A stretch of DNA of 64,000 nucleotides from the NCBI GenBank assembly GCA_003255065.1, contig QAOA01000121.1:168414-232413 (forward strand), in the 5' to 3' direction. The notes beneath the pieces were generated by a model that ran no database searches, was not told the origin of the DNA, and was given only the letters and a program-made list of their open reading frames with translations. This document shows, piece by piece, positions 1 through 11,965 of the stretch. This DNA is from Cercis canadensis. Lineage: Eukaryota; Streptophyta; Magnoliopsida; Fabales; Fabaceae. The translations under genes and the position numbers were made by a program. Every line of letters starts with the position of its first letter. The first letter of the stretch is position 1.

Positions 1-3000
1 TGCCGGTTTCTTGCACGTCACTCAATCTCCCCCAGGAATTGCTTTCTTGTGCAACACCGATGGACTAGTTTCTTGTGCGTGACATGTCGCTCGAGGACTG
101 CTTTCTTGCGCCTCACTCTACTCATTTGTTAACCGACTTTCTTGCGCATCGCTCTATCTCCCCCGAGAATTGCTCTCTCTTGAGCGTCAATCCCAAAGAA
201 TTGCTTTTTTGCGCATCGCGCCACTCGCTTTTAGATTGCTTTCTTGCACATAGCTCTATCTCCGCTGAGCAGTTCGTTCTTGTATGACATACTCTGTTCA
301 CTGGTGGATTGGTTTCTTGCTTGCGCGTCACTCCATCTCCCCCAAGGACTGCTGTCTTGTGTGTCACTCTACTTCCTTCTTAGAATGGTTTCTTGCGTGT
401 GACTCCATCTCCCCCGAGGATTGCTTTATCGCGTGCCAATTCAACTCCCCTGAGGACTACTACTTTCAAGTGTGTCACTCCAATAACTGGTGGTTTGCTT
501 TCTTACGCAGCACTCCATCTGTCCGAAGACTGCTCCCTTGCTCGTCACTCCTTCACCCCGTGCGATTGTTTTCATCTACGTCACTCTTTTCACCGATGGA
601 TTCCTTTCCTACAAGTCAAGTACTCCATTTCTCCCGAGGCCTGCTTTCTTGTGTGTCACACAATCTCCTCTTAGCTCTGCTTTCTAGCTCATCACTCCAT
701 CTTGTTGGTTGGTTACTTTCTTGCGCTCACTCCATCTCCCCCCCCCCCCGACAACGACTTCCTTTCGCATCACTTCACTCGCTGGTGAATCGCTTTCTTG
801 TGCGTCAATCTTTCTCCCCGGAGGACTGCTTTCTTGCAGGTCATGCCACTCGCTTGTAGTTTGGTTTCTTGCACGTCACTCCATCTCGCCCGAGGACTGC
901 TTTCTTGTATATGACACTCAGCTTGTCGGTTTCTTGCACATCACTCCATCTCCCCCAGGAATTGCTTTCTTGCGCGACACCAATGGACTAGTTTCCTGTG
1001 CGTGACATGTCGCTCGAGTACTTCTTTCTTACGCCTTACTCTACTCGTTTGTTAACTGGCTTTCTTGCGAGTCACTCTATGTCCCTCGAGAATTGCTCTC
1101 TCTTGAGCGTCAATCCCCGAGGATTGCTTTCTTGCGCATTGTGTCACTCGCTTTTAGATTGCTTTCCTGCGCGTCACTCCATCTCCCCCAAGGATTGCTG
1201 TCTTGTGTGTCACTCTACTCGCTTGTAGAAAGGTTTCTTGCACGTGACTCTATCCCCCCGCCCCCCCATGAATTGCTTTCTTGCCACGTTAATCCATCTG
1301 CCCCGAGAATTGCTTTCTCGTGTGCCAATCCATCTTCCCCGAGGACTACTACTTTCTAGTGCATCGCTCCAATAACTGTTGGTTTGCTTTCTTACACAGC
1401 ACTCCATCTGCCCCGAATACTACTTCCTTGTTCATCACTCCTTCACCCCGTGGGATTGTTTTCATCTACGTCACTCATCTATTTGGTTAGTTGCTTTCTT
1501 ACGCTTCACTCCATCTCCCCCTGATAACGACTTCCTTTCACATCACTTCACTTGCTGGTGAATTGCTTTCTTGCGTGTCAATCTTTCTCCTCGGAGGACT
1601 ACTTTCTTGCGCATCATGCCACTCGTTTGTAGTTTGGTTTCTTGCGCGTCACTCCATCTCGCCCAGGGACTGCTTTCTTTTATATGACACTCTGCTTGCC
1701 AGTTTCTTGCACGTCACTCTATCTCCCCCAAGAATTTCTTTCTTGTGCGTGACATATCGCTCGAGGACTGCTTTCTTGCACCTCACTCTACTCGTTTGTT
1801 AACCGACTTTCTTGCGCGTCACTCTATCTCCCTCGAGAATTGCTCTCTCTTGAGTGTCAATCCCCGAGGATTGCTTTCTTGCGCATCGCGCCACTCGCTT
1901 TCAGATTGCTTTCCTGCACGTCGCTCCATCTCCCCCAAGGAGTTCGTTCTTGTATGACACACTCTATTCACTGGTGGATTGGTTTCATGCTTGCAAGACA
2001 CTCCATCTCCCCCAAGGACTGTTGTCCTATGCGTCAGTCTACTCGCTTGTAGAATGGTTTCTTGCACGTGACTCCATCTCCCCCGAGAATTGCTTTCTTG
2101 CCACGAAAATCCATCTCCCCTGAGAATTGCTTTCTCGCTTGCCAATCCATCTCCCCCGAGGACTACTACTTTCTATTGCGTCGCTTCAATAACTGGTGGT
2201 ATGCTTTCTTACGTAGCACTCTATCTGCCTCGAAGAATGATGGATTGGCAAGCGAGAAAGCAATTTTTGAGGGAGATGGATTGACATGGTGAGAAAGTAC
2301 CATCTCCTTGTTGCCCCGATGAATGCTCCCTTGCTCGTCACTCCTTCACCCTGTGGGATTGTTTTATTTTATGTCACCCTACTCACCGGTGGATTGCTTT
2401 CCTGCAAGTCGAGTACTCCATCTCTCCCGAGGACTGCTTTCTTGCATGTCACACAATCTCCTCCTAACACTACTTTCTGGCTCATCATTCCATCTTGCTG
2501 GTTGGTTGCTTTCTTGTGCTTCATTCCATCTGCCCCCGACAACGACTTCCTTTCACATCATTTCACTCGTTGGTGAATTGCTTTCTTGCGCGTCAATCTT
2601 TCTCCTTGGAGGACTGTTTTCTTGCGCGTCATGCCAGTTGCTTGTAGATTGGTTTCTTGCGCGTCACTCCATCTCGCCCAAGGACTGCTTTCTTGTATAT
2701 GACACTTCGCTTGCTGGTTTCTTACACGTCACTCCATCTCCCCCAGGAATTGCTTTCTTGTGCGAAACTGATGGACTAGTTTCTTGTGCGTGACATGTCA
2801 CTCGAGGACTGCTTTCTTGCGCCTTACTCTACTCGTTTGTTAACCGACTTTCTTGTGCATCGCTTTATCTCCCCCGAGAATTGCTCTCTCTTGAGCGTCA
2901 ATCCCAAAGGATTGCTTTCTTGTGCAACGCGCCACTCGCTTTTAGATTGCTTTCCTGCGCATAGCTCCATCTCCGCCGAGCAGTTCGTTCTTATATGACA

Positions 3001-5161
3001 TACTCTGTTCACTGGTGGACTGCTGTCTTGTGTGTCACTCTACTCCCTTGTTAGAATGGTTTCTTGCGCGTGACTCCATCTCCCCCAAGGATTGTTTTCT
3101 CGCGTGCCAATTCATCTCCCTCGAGGACTACTACTTTCAAGTGCGTCAGTCTAATAACTGGTGGTTTGCTTTCTTACGCAGCACTCCATCTATCTGAAGA
3201 CTGCTCCCTTGCTCGTCACTCCTTCACCCAGTGCGATTGTTTTCATCTACGTCACTCTTCTCACCGGTGGATTCCTTTCCTACAAGTCGAGTACTCCAGC
3301 TCTCCCAAGGCTTGCTTTCTTATGTGTCACACAATCTCCACTTAGCTCTGCTTTCTAGCTCATCACTCCATCTTGTTGGTTGGTTACTTTCTTGCGCTCA
3401 CTCCATCTCCCCCCCGACAACGACTTCCTTTCGTATCACTTCACTCGCTGGTGAATTGCTTTCTTGCGCGTCAATCTTTCTCCCCGAAGGACTGCTTTCT
3501 TGCGCGTCATGCCACTCGCTTGTAGTTTGGTTTCTTGTGCGTCACTCCATCTCGCCCGAGGACTGCTTTCTTGTATATGACACTCAGCTTGCCGGTTTCT
3601 TGCACATCACTCCATCTCCCCAAGGAATCGCTTTCTTGTGCGACACCGATGGACTAGTTTCCTGTGCGTGACATGTCGCTCGAGTACTGCTTTCTTACGC
3701 CTTACTCTACTCATTTGTTAACCGGCTTTCTTGCAAGTCACTCTATTTCCCTCGAGAATTGCTCTCTCTTGAGGGTCAATCCCCGAGGTTTGCTTTTTTG
3801 CTCATCGTGTCACTCGCTTTTAGATTGCTTTCCTGCGCGTCACTCCATCTCCCCCAAGGACTGCTGTCTTGTGTGTCACTCTACTCGCTTGTAGAAAGGT
3901 TTCTTTCGCGTGACTCCATCCCCCCCCCCACCCCGAGAATTGCTTTCTTGCCACGTCAATCCATCTGCCCGGAGAATTGCTTTCTGGCGTGCCAATCCAT
4001 CTTCCCCGAGGACTACTACTTTCTAGTGCATCGCTCCAATAACTGTTGGTTTGCTTTCTTACGCAGCACTCCATCTGCCCCGAATACTGCTTCCTTGCTC
4101 ATCACTCCTTCACCCCGTGGGATTGTTTTCATCTACGTCACTCATCTAACCGGTGGATTGCTTTCCTGCAAGTTGAGTACTCCATCTCTCCCGAGGACTA
4201 CTTTCTTGTGTGTGACACAATCTCTTCCTAGCTCTGCTTTCTGGTTCATCACTCCATCTTGTTGGTTGGTTGCTTTCATGCACTAACTCCATGTCACCCT
4301 GACAACGACTTCCTTTCACATCATTTCACTCGCTGGTGAATTGCTTTCTTGCGCGTCAATGTTTCTCCCTGGAGGACTACTTTCTTGCGCGTCATGCCAC
4401 TCGCTTGTCGATTGGTTTCTTGTGTGTCAGTTCATCTCTCCTGAGGACTGCTTTCCTGTATATGACACTCTGCTTGCCGGTTTCTTACACGTCACTCCAT
4501 CTCCCCAGGAATTGCTTTCTTGTGCGACACCGATGGAATAGTTTCTTGCGCGTGACGTGTCGCTCAAGGACTGCTTTCTTGTGCCTCACTCTACTCGTTT
4601 GTTCACCGGCTTTCTTGCGCGTCACTCTATTTCCCCCGAGAATTGCTCTCTCTTGAGCGTCAATGCCTGAGGATTGCTTTCTTGCCCATCGTGCCACTGA
4701 CTTTTAGATTGGTTTCTTGCGCGTTGCTTCATCTACCCCAAGGAGTTCGTTCTTGAATGACACACTCTATTCACTGGTTGATTGGTTTCTTGCTTGCACG
4801 TCACTCCATATCCCCCAAGGACTGCTGTCTTGTGTGTCACTCTACTCGCTTGTAGAATGCTTTCTTGCGCGTGACTCCGTTTCCCCCGAGAATTGCTTTC
4901 TTGCAACGTCAATCCATCTCCCCCGAGAATTGCTTTCTCGTGTGCCAATCCATCTCCCCCGAGGACTACTACTTTCTAGTGCGTCGGTCCAATAACTGGT
5001 GGTTTGCTTTCTTACGCAGCACTCCATCTGCCCCGAAGATTGCTCCCTTGCTCGTCACTCCTTCACCCTGTGAGATTGTTTTCATCTACGTCACTCTTCT
5101 CACCGGTGGATTACTTTCCTGCAAGTCGAGTACTCCATCTCTCCCGATGACTGCCTTCTTA
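1..5161. repeat. ~36-bp minisatellite array, left part
   Basis: Head-to-tail degenerate repeat that runs off the left edge. Each monomer has a T-rich core (CTTTCTTGCGCG) followed by TCACTCCATCTCCCCCGAG; cores lie 30-42 bases apart, mostly 34-37. A higher-order period is visible: the variant monomer starting GTTAACCGACTTTCTTG recurs at 128, 1051, 1798, 2839, 3717 and 4601, giving spacings of 923, 747, 1041, 878 and 884 bases. Because 36 is a multiple of three and the monomer has few stops, several frames stay open for 60-190 codons; I treat these as by-products because they appear in more than one frame and on both strands. No gene is visible. Confidence 0.93.
2239..2297 (-). repeat. Inverted minisatellite monomers inside the array
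   Basis: About 59 bases read in the opposite orientation to the rest of the array. Positions 2239-2262 are the exact reverse complement of 2128-2151 (24 bases), and the match continues with a few mismatches to about 2297. The forward partner carries a CGCTTGCC variant that I saw in no other monomer, so the inverted copy probably derives from its neighbour about 90 bases upstream. The host higher-order unit is the longest of the series (1041 bases), consistent with an extra insertion. Confidence 0.8.
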
Positions 5162-5166
5162 CGTGT
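5162..5166. repeat. Target-site duplication of Element 1 (left), CGTGT
   Basis: CGTGT directly precedes the TG of the 5' LTR and is repeated exactly at 11966-11970. Joining across it restores a normal minisatellite monomer. Confidence 0.95.
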
Positions 5167-6588
5167 TGATAAACACACTTTTTATACAGTAGTTAACCCT
5201 CATATTTAGCTTCTTAAATCTCTTTTGGACCTATTTGATTGGGCTTGGACCTCATTTCATGACTTTGGATCCAATTGTGCCTAATTGCATTTTTCAGCAA
5301 TACTGAGCATTTTATGCTGTCTCTGTGTTTCATGCATATCTTTAGTTCTGATGTCTAAAAATTTCGAATCATACCTTGTAGGAAATCTGAGAGAATTATC
5401 TACAATTTTCATTCAGGGCTCCGAAGCCAATTTGGACGTCCAGAAGGTCATATGCAGCCTAGAAACCAGAGAAGAGATGCTGTCGCAGGATCCTAACCCG
5501 CATTTAGTGTTTGGACCATAACTTGAGATTTAGGTGTCGTATGGACTTGAAACAAGTTCCATTGGAAATCTAACACATAGGGCTTCAATTGCTATAAAGA
5601 CCGGTTCACCAGATTGTATATTTAAATGGTTTTATTTCCTGTTGAAGTTGGCTGATGGTTCCAGAAACCTGTTGGCACTTAAATGGGCTTAACTTATTCA
5701 TGACAAGTCCAATTGAGCCCAAACCAAAGCCCAATGAAAGCTAAGGCCCATGGAAATAAGTGTGACCTAAGGGCAATTTGGATGTGCATGTATTTTTGGA
5801 GGTCTATATGTTCAGAAGGAGGCAGCCGAAATTGGTATTAGGCATTAGGATATTTTAGAGAGCTTTTCTAGTTTTTCTTAGTCTTTGAGTTTTCTCTCTC
5901 GATATTTTGTAAACATTATTTCTCTTGTTCATGGAGGGCTGAATACTCAAATCAATCCAGGTTTTGGCTGTTCTGATTATTAATTCTGAGATTATGCTTT
6001 GATTGTTATTCATTTAGTTGTTAATCAAGTTCTTTCAATCCTCTGAAATATTCTGTTTGAATTGCTTAATTCAGATTTGGATTTTCATGTGTTGATTGCT
6101 TAATTACATGTGATAAAAGAGGATTGTATGGTTAATTAATGTTTCTAAGCTTTTGGATGGATTAATTACCCTTGGCTGGATTTTGGACTTAGGTTAAACT
6201 GGATTTGAATGAATGCTTAATTCATTTAGTCTTAGTTGATCCGAATTCTGGTTGCTTAACCAGTGGATATCCATAGAGGACTGAGAGGCTTCTTGTGTTC
6301 TAAGGCCAAGAACTAGGTTAATAAATGAATGGATTCTTGGAAATCAAGTATGAATTAAAATCAGAATCAATTAGACTTGGATTGGTTGTTTTTCCTTAAG
6401 GTTTCCCACTTTTAATCATTTTCTGTTAATCACTTCAACAAGACAAACCCCCCTGTTTATATGTTCATAAATCTGATTCACTAATTAGAGTAATCATTTG
6501 GTTCGACTTGGTGTTGCCTTATGCTACAAATAGCTTTGGTAAACCGACTATAAATTTTACTACTTTGAGGAGCCTCGGCAGCTCATCA
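5167..6588 (+). repeat. 5' LTR of Element 1
   Basis: Starts TGATAAACACAC and ends GCTCATCA; aligns along its length with 10536-11965. A TATAAA at 5593-5598 is a possible promoter box, but the equivalent place in the 3' LTR reads TATGAA, so this is weak. The small open frame at 5285-5521 lies inside the LTR and is not conserved in the 3' copy. Confidence 0.93.
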
Positions 6589-6592
6589 AATT

Positions 6593-6610
6593 TGGTACCA
6601 TTGCCGGGGA
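6593..6610 (+). other. Primer-binding site of Element 1 (tRNA-Asp, decayed)
   Basis: TGGTACCATTGCCGGGGA lies four bases after the LTR. It matches 15 of 18 positions of TGGCGCCGTTGCCGGGGA, the complement of the plant tRNA-Asp 3' end and the exact site found in Element 5 at 53338. All three differences are C to T or G to A at CpG steps, as expected from deamination of methylated DNA. Confidence 0.85.
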
Positions 6611-7141
6611 CTATTCTAGTTTTGATCAATCTTATTAGGAGTGTACTTGACTGCTAACCCTTCATAAACCCCCCTTTGTTGTTATGTCTTGGTAGTTTTT
6701 GGTGAAAACGGGTGATTTTAGGCAAAATTTTCAAGAAATTTAGAACGCATTTTTGAGCCTAGAATGATTTGAAAATTGGTCAATTGAAGGAAAACGACCT
6801 AAAAAGCATAACTCACTAGTAGGTAGTGAGCCCCACCCTAGTTTGGCCAAATTCCATTGTTTAGACCACTTTTTCAATTTTTTAAAATTTTTTATTTGAT
6901 TTTTGACTTCCATTTTCATCTAGTTTTCAAGTTGTGGTGGTCTCATAATTTTTAAAAATGTTTAGATACCTTAATTAGGATTATTTTGTTATGTTTTTTT
7001 TTTCTTTGTTTTGTCCATTTTGTGTGTTTATCTTTTAGTTCAATTTTGTCACTTTTTGCTATTTTTTGTCACTTTTTGTGTGATTTTGTATTTTGTTGTG
7101 TGTTTTGTTGTTCTGTCACTTTTTGTTCATGGTGCATACTA
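6611..7141 (+). other. Leader of Element 1, no gene seen
   Basis: T-rich untranslated sequence between primer site and gag remnant; runs of TTTTGTCACTTTTTG-like words near 7045-7130. It does not resemble the leader of Element 5 although the coding parts do. Confidence 0.6.
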
Positions 7142-7963
7142 GGTTCCCCTACTACTAAAAGAGTAAAAGAGGTTGTTGCATCACTTTCTGACCAATAGAG
7201 GATGGACCATAAACTTGATGAATTGACATCTTTGGTGAGACAATTGGCAGTGGGATAACAAGCACCTGAACTAGTCATTCAACCAATCCAATTTTGTGGC
7301 ATATGTGCTTGCACCTCTCGTGCCACCAATGCATGTCCTACACTTCAGGATGATGTTTATGGATTTCAAGATCCCTCTGTGGCTGCAGCTGCTGTATTTC
7401 CTTGCGAACTATCATACCAACCCCAACAGCAGCCTACATATGATCCATCCTTCAACATCTATAACTATGATTGGAGAGATCATACCAATCTGACATATGG
7501 CAATGCAGCGCCTCCACAGCAATATTGGCAACCATTCGAGCAGCCTATGCAACAACCAAGTTCAACATACACAGAACCTGAACCTTCAATTGAGGACTTG
7601 GTGAAGCAATTGGTCACTCATACCATGCAGTTTCAACAGAGGACAGAGGCCGCCATACAAAATTTAGGTATCCAGATTGGACAATTGGCATCCTCAACGA
7701 GTCAATTGCAGGCCCAAGGTTCTGAAAAAATTCCTTCACATACAATTCCAGAACCAACTGAAGAATCTATGCTAGAACTAACTGAACCTCAACTTGAAAA
7801 CAAACCATAGGCAGCAGAGAAAGTAGTCCCTGATTCATTGACCCCAGAATCCGATAGAGCCACTCAGTCCAAGAAGACAGAGGAGGATTTAGTCAAGGAG
7901 GTCTACAATGAGTTAGGTACTGATTTTTCTGATTGTGTTGGTTTTGATGATTCTGTGCAGGGC
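7142..7963 (+). pseudogene. Athila-type gag C-terminal remnant (Element 1)
   Basis: Reads in one frame through TAG at 7196, TAA at 7256 and TAG at 7808. It contains a degenerate zinc-knuckle-like stretch near 7288-7335 (CGICACTSRATNACPTLQ), where the usual His is Arg, followed by a Gln/Pro-rich region and then the typical segment EAAIQNLGIQIGQLASSTSQ (about 7652-7711) that ends Athila-type Gag proteins. The gag core and N-terminus are missing. The frame runs on, interrupted only by TAA at 7964, into the unrecognised ORF downstream, so the ancestral product was probably one fusion protein. From 7442 onward it is nearly identical to 54203 onward in Element 5; before that point the two elements differ completely. 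Confidence 0.8.
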
Positions 7964-7966
7964 TAA

Positions 7967-9055
7967 TTATGTGCTGATTGTGATGGTGAATTGCCATGTG
8001 CTGTGTGTGCTGAGATCGCTGCATTCTTGAGAGATGGAGATTCTAGTAAATATGGTTTTACAGATTTTGAAGAAAACTCTCAAGAGACAACCCAAGGCGA
8101 ACTTGACACGGCTGCTATGGTTAACTCTACACCTTTTCCCACTTTGACACATCCTTATTTTAATTGTGCACTTGCTGAAAATTTGTTTAAGCACGATCCT
8201 ACTCTTGTTGTAATGGTGTATGCATGTGGAGATGTAGAAACTAATGTTGATAGATTAGGAGATTTCATGCTTCTTACTTCTTCACATGCTAGAGCACTAG
8301 GAATAGATCATGTTAGAACCTTAGTGGCAAGTGAATATTTTGATGTTGGTGGAGTGAGTGTGGAAAATAAATGGGTTGTCCAAGCAAACCATATGCCAAG
8401 CTATTCTTTAAATGGCAAGCAAGAGATGTCGGTGTTTGCCAATTCTTTGCACGAATTTAAGTGTCATATTGAGCCTTGCATGAACAATATGTTGTGTGAC
8501 ACTAATGTATTTTGTAAGGATGACCTTAAGCATGACTGTTATAGGCTTAGATTTGTACGACATAATTATTTTCCTTCTTTTAGACTTATATATGGGAACC
8601 ATGGATGGTTGTATATACCTAACAAGATTTTTCATGTTTCTCATACTTTAGGTAGGATTATAAATTCCTTGCTGCACATTTCCCTTGGTGACATTTTAAA
8701 TGCTTACTTTGCTGAATTTTTAAATCAAGGGTTAAATGTATTTTATTTTAGTCCCATAGTATTTGCTTCATTATTTCCTTTATGTCTTTATGTTTTTTTA
8801 TGTTTTTGTGTTCTTTATAATAATTTCAGCTTTGTAGTTTCTTTTAAGGGCTTTGTGAGAGTGGTCTTTGACCCAGGTATCTTACTTTGCTTGTTGCAAA
8901 CATCGTGGAGGAGATCCACTTGCAAGATGCCATCCACCTCCCCTGATAAGGATGTTTCTTCTCTCTCTTTTATTTTACTTGTCCTTATGTGACTGATTGC
9001 TATTAATTGTCATATGTTGCTAGTTTTTGAAGTTTTTACATTGAGGACAATGTAA
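7967..9055 (+). pseudogene. Unrecognised ORF, copy 1 (Element 1)
   Basis: I do not recognise this protein. It is in the same frame as the gag tail. Near its start lies a paired-cysteine motif CADCDGELPCAVC (C-x2-C-x5-C-x2-C), then a conserved block GDFMLLTSSHARALGIDHV at 8258-8314 that recurs in three other elements of this window. Later a Cys/Leu/Phe-rich hydrophobic stretch (about 8755-8825) could be a membrane segment. The open frame stops at 8992 after a +2 base change relative to Element 5; the homologous stop codon is the TAA at 9053-9055, inside a perfect hairpin. It occupies the place where protease-RT-integrase would be. It could be a captured host gene, a strongly diverged env-like gene or an old retroelement accessory gene; nothing visible decides. 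Confidence 0.75.
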
Positions 9056-9075
9056 AATTTAAGTGTGGGGGAGGG
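9036..9075 (+). promoter_or_regulatory. Hairpin plus internal polypurine-like tract (Element 1)
   Basis: TTACATTG-AGGA-CAATGTAA (9036-9055) is a perfect 8-bp stem with a four-base loop, followed by AAGTGTGGGGGAGGG (9061-9075). The same pair occurs in Element 5 at 55791-55830. The purine run resembles the true polypurine tract before the 3' LTR, so it may act as a second plus-strand primer; this is inference. Confidence 0.65.
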
Positions 9076-10520
9076 ATTTCTATGTAGTTTAGTTGCTTTA
9101 TTGTTTTGCTGTTTAGTTGTTTAGTTTTCTGTTTACTCTTTATTGTTTTGCTGTTTAGTTGATTAGTTTTCTATTTACTTTACTATTTCTGTTAATTTTT
9201 TATTTTTGTTTTAATTTTCTGTTTTGTGTCACTTTGTTGTTTTCTGTTCTTGCGGTTTTTTCTGTTTTTGTTGTCATTTTTCTGTTTTAATTACCTTCCA
9301 ATGATGTTGTAGAATTTGTAAAGCTGTAAATTTAAAGTAATTACATTTCAAGATTCATAGCATGATTGAATAACTTGTTTTCCATCCTTAATTTCACATG
9401 CTTGGTTTTAGATGTTGGATTGGTGATTAAGTTTGATAGATACATGCCTTGTGAGTTTTGAGCCTTTTGATGAATGGATTTAGCATTTGTGCCATTCTTT
9501 TCCTTCTTGTGTGATTTTCACTCCTGAAATTTGTTCACTCTAGAACTTGCTTGATTCTTTTTTAGGCTACATTTTCATTTGCATACATAAACATGATTGA
9601 GGCATTCTTTCTTGATTTAGCTACTTTGCCAAATAGCCAACTTTGTATTATTTTTCTTTGATTACCCCAATTGAGCCTATTTTCCTATCTTTGATCTTAG
9701 CTCATTATATGCCTATGTAAAAAAAACCATGTTGTTACCTTACCTTAGGGAATGGGAGTGCATTGGTTCATTGTCTTGGAGGAGCTCTTGTGCTTGTGGG
9801 TAATTAATAGTACAAGTGTGGAGGTTGTGAATTCTAATGTGCAAAGTATTATGAGAACAAAAAAAGAGAGCCAATTGTCATTTGAAAAAAAAAAAAAAAA
9901 CAGAAATGAAAAAGGTTGTGTTGTGAAAAGNAAGAAAAAAAAAAAAAAAAAGAGAAAGAAAGGAATTTGTGCAAAGGAAGGAGAATATGCTTTACACACT
10001 TGGAATTTAATGCTTCTCATTTGAGTTCCTCTCCAATGTTCTTTTATTCTCTTTGGGTTTTTACCTTGTGATATCCATTTTGATTCATTCATTTACCTTG
10101 GCCTTATTACAACCTTAAATAAAGTCCTCTTAATTTATGTGTGCATTTGTTTGAGTAGTGGAGAAGTAGAAGATAAGCAAGTTTATGGTAGTGCATTTCT
10201 TCATGAGTTTGATTGACGAAGTACCTACTTTCTAAACACTTGAGGGATTGAGAGTATATCTTGTGAGGATCTATCATTTTTGACTCATGTTTTTCAATTG
10301 AAGTTACCTTAATTGTTGATTTTGGATGTGAAGAAATTTCATTTTATGAATGCTGTGACTGCGTTGAATTTTTAATTGCTTATCTTACTTGTGGTATGAA
10401 CTTCTGCATATCTTAAATATCATTGGGAGGTGATTCTTTAGTTTTTAAATTTGTTTTTGTTTCCTTGTTCTTTCTTTTCTTAGTTTTGGAATTCCATTTT
10501 GCCTGAGACGTGCAAAAGCT
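9076..10520 (+). other. 3' untranslated region of Element 1
   Basis: No gene seen. T-rich repeats of TTTTGCTGTTTAGTTG-like words at about 9090-9290, then A-rich runs at 9886-9900 and 9935-9950 with one undetermined base (N) at 9931. Homologous to 55831-57223 of Element 5 at roughly 85% by eye, clearly less similar than the ORF next to it. Confidence 0.7.
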
Positions 10521-10535
10521 AAGTGTAGGGGAATT
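10521..10535 (+). other. Polypurine tract of Element 1
   Basis: AAGTGTAGGGGAATT directly abuts the 3' LTR; one T interrupts the run seen as AAGTGTGGGGGG in Element 5. Confidence 0.8.
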
Positions 10536-11965
10536 TGATGAACACACTTTTTATACAATAGTTAACCCTCATATTTAGCTTCTTAAACCTCTTTTGGGCC
10601 TATTTGATTGGGTTTGGGCCTCATTTCATGACTTTGGATCCAATTGTGCCTAATTGCATTTTTCAGCAATATTGAGCATTTTATGCTGTCTCTGTGTTTC
10701 ATGTATATCTTTAGTTCTGGATGTCTAAAAATTTCGAGTCATACCTTATAGAAAAGCTGAGAGAATTATCTACAACTTTCATTCAGGGCTCCAAAGCCAA
10801 TTAGGATGTCCAGAAGGTTATATGCAGCCTGGAAACCAGAGAAGAGATGTTGTCACAGAATCCTGACCCGCATGCAGTGTTTGGGATATAACTTGAGCTT
10901 CAAATGTCATATGGACTTGAAACTAATCCCATTGCAAAGCTAAGACGCAGAGCTTTAATTGGTATGAAGACTAGTTAACCAGATTATATAGTTTAGATGG
11001 TCTTATTTCCTGTCGAAGTTGGCTGATGGTTCCAGGAACCTGTTGGCACTTAAATGGGCCTAACTTCTTCATGACAAGTCCAATTGAGCCCAAACCAAAG
11101 CCCAATGAAAGCTAAGGCCCATGGGAATAAGTGTGACCTAAGAGAAATTTGGGTGTGCATGCATTTTTGAAGGTCTATATGTGTAGAAGGAGGTAGCCGA
11201 AATCAGAATGAAGACTTAGGATATTTTTAGACAGCTTTTCAAGTTTTCTTAGTCTTTAAGTTTTCTCTCTAGATATTTTGTAAGAACTTGGCTTCTCTTG
11301 TTCATTGAGGGCTAAATACTCCAATCAATTCAGGTTTTGGCTATTCTGATTATTAATTCTGAGATTATGCTTTGTTGTTATTCTCTGTAGTTGTTAATCA
11401 AGTTCTTTCAATCCTCTAAAATATTCTGTTTGAATTGCTTAAATTCGGATTTGGATTATTCATGTGTTGATTGCTTAATTGCATGTGATAAAAGAGGATT
11501 GTATGGTTAATTAATGCTTCTAAGCTTTTAGACGGATTAATTACCCTTGGCTGGATTCTGGACTTAGGTTAAACTGGACTTGAATGTTTGCTTAATTCAT
11601 TTAGTCTTAGTTGATCCGAATTCTGGTTGCATAACCAGTGGATATACATAGAGCACTGAGAGGCTTCTTGATGTGTTCTAAGGCCAAGAACTAGGTTAAT
11701 AATTGAATGGATTCTCTGAAATCAAGGATGGATTAAAATCAGAATCAGTTGGACTTGGATTGATTGTTTTCTCTAAAGTTTACCATTTATAATTAAATTC
11801 TGTTAATCACTAAAACAAACAACACCCTCTGTTTATATGTTCTTAAATCTGATTCACTAAATAGAATAATCCTTTGGTTCGACTTAGGGTTGCCTTATGC
11901 TACAAGTAGCTTAGGTAAACCGACCTTAAACTTTCACTAATTTGAGGAGCCTCGATAGCTCATCA
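10536..11965 (+). repeat. 3' LTR of Element 1
   Basis: Starts TGATGAACACAC and ends GCTCATCA; 1430 bases against 1422 in the 5' copy. Followed at once by the CGTGT duplication and resumed minisatellite. Confidence 0.93.

Larger units (their letters stand above)
5167..11965 (+). mobile_element. Element 1: Athila-like non-autonomous LTR retrotransposon
   Basis: Complete 6.8 kb element with two ~1.42-1.43 kb LTRs (TG...CA ends), a decayed primer site for tRNA-Asp, a polypurine tract and a CGTGT target duplication. The 3.9 kb interior has no protease, RT, RNase H or integrase. It encodes only a broken gag C-terminal part joined in frame to an unrecognised ORF (7142-8992), so mobility must have depended on another element. 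The first ~360 bases of the two LTRs differ at roughly 30 positions by eye, mostly transitions, so the insertion is not recent. The lineage call (Athila-like) rests on the tRNA-Asp primer site and gag tail; RT is absent, so it cannot be confirmed from a polymerase. Confidence 0.93.

Noticed and set aside
284..4286. Open frames of 60-190 codons with repeated CFLARHSISPED-like peptides (also 12114-12731)
   Set aside because: They are the translated 36-bp repeat, open in several frames and on both strands; no start context or domain.
1..5161. Regular ~36-base repeats resembling a CRISPR array
   Set aside because: No unique spacers, monomers are contiguous and degenerate, and the context is a plant genome.
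5285..5521. 78-codon frame in the Element 1 5' LTR
   Set aside because: Not conserved in the 3' LTR and without a recognisable motif.
8755..8830. Reading the unrecognised ORF as a retroviral-type envelope because of its hydrophobic stretch
   Set aside because: No signal peptide, cleavage site or resemblance to Athila env-like ORFs that I can see; kept only as an alternative.
9931..9931. Single N between A-runs in Element 1
   Set aside because: Ordinary sequencing uncertainty in a homopolymer region.
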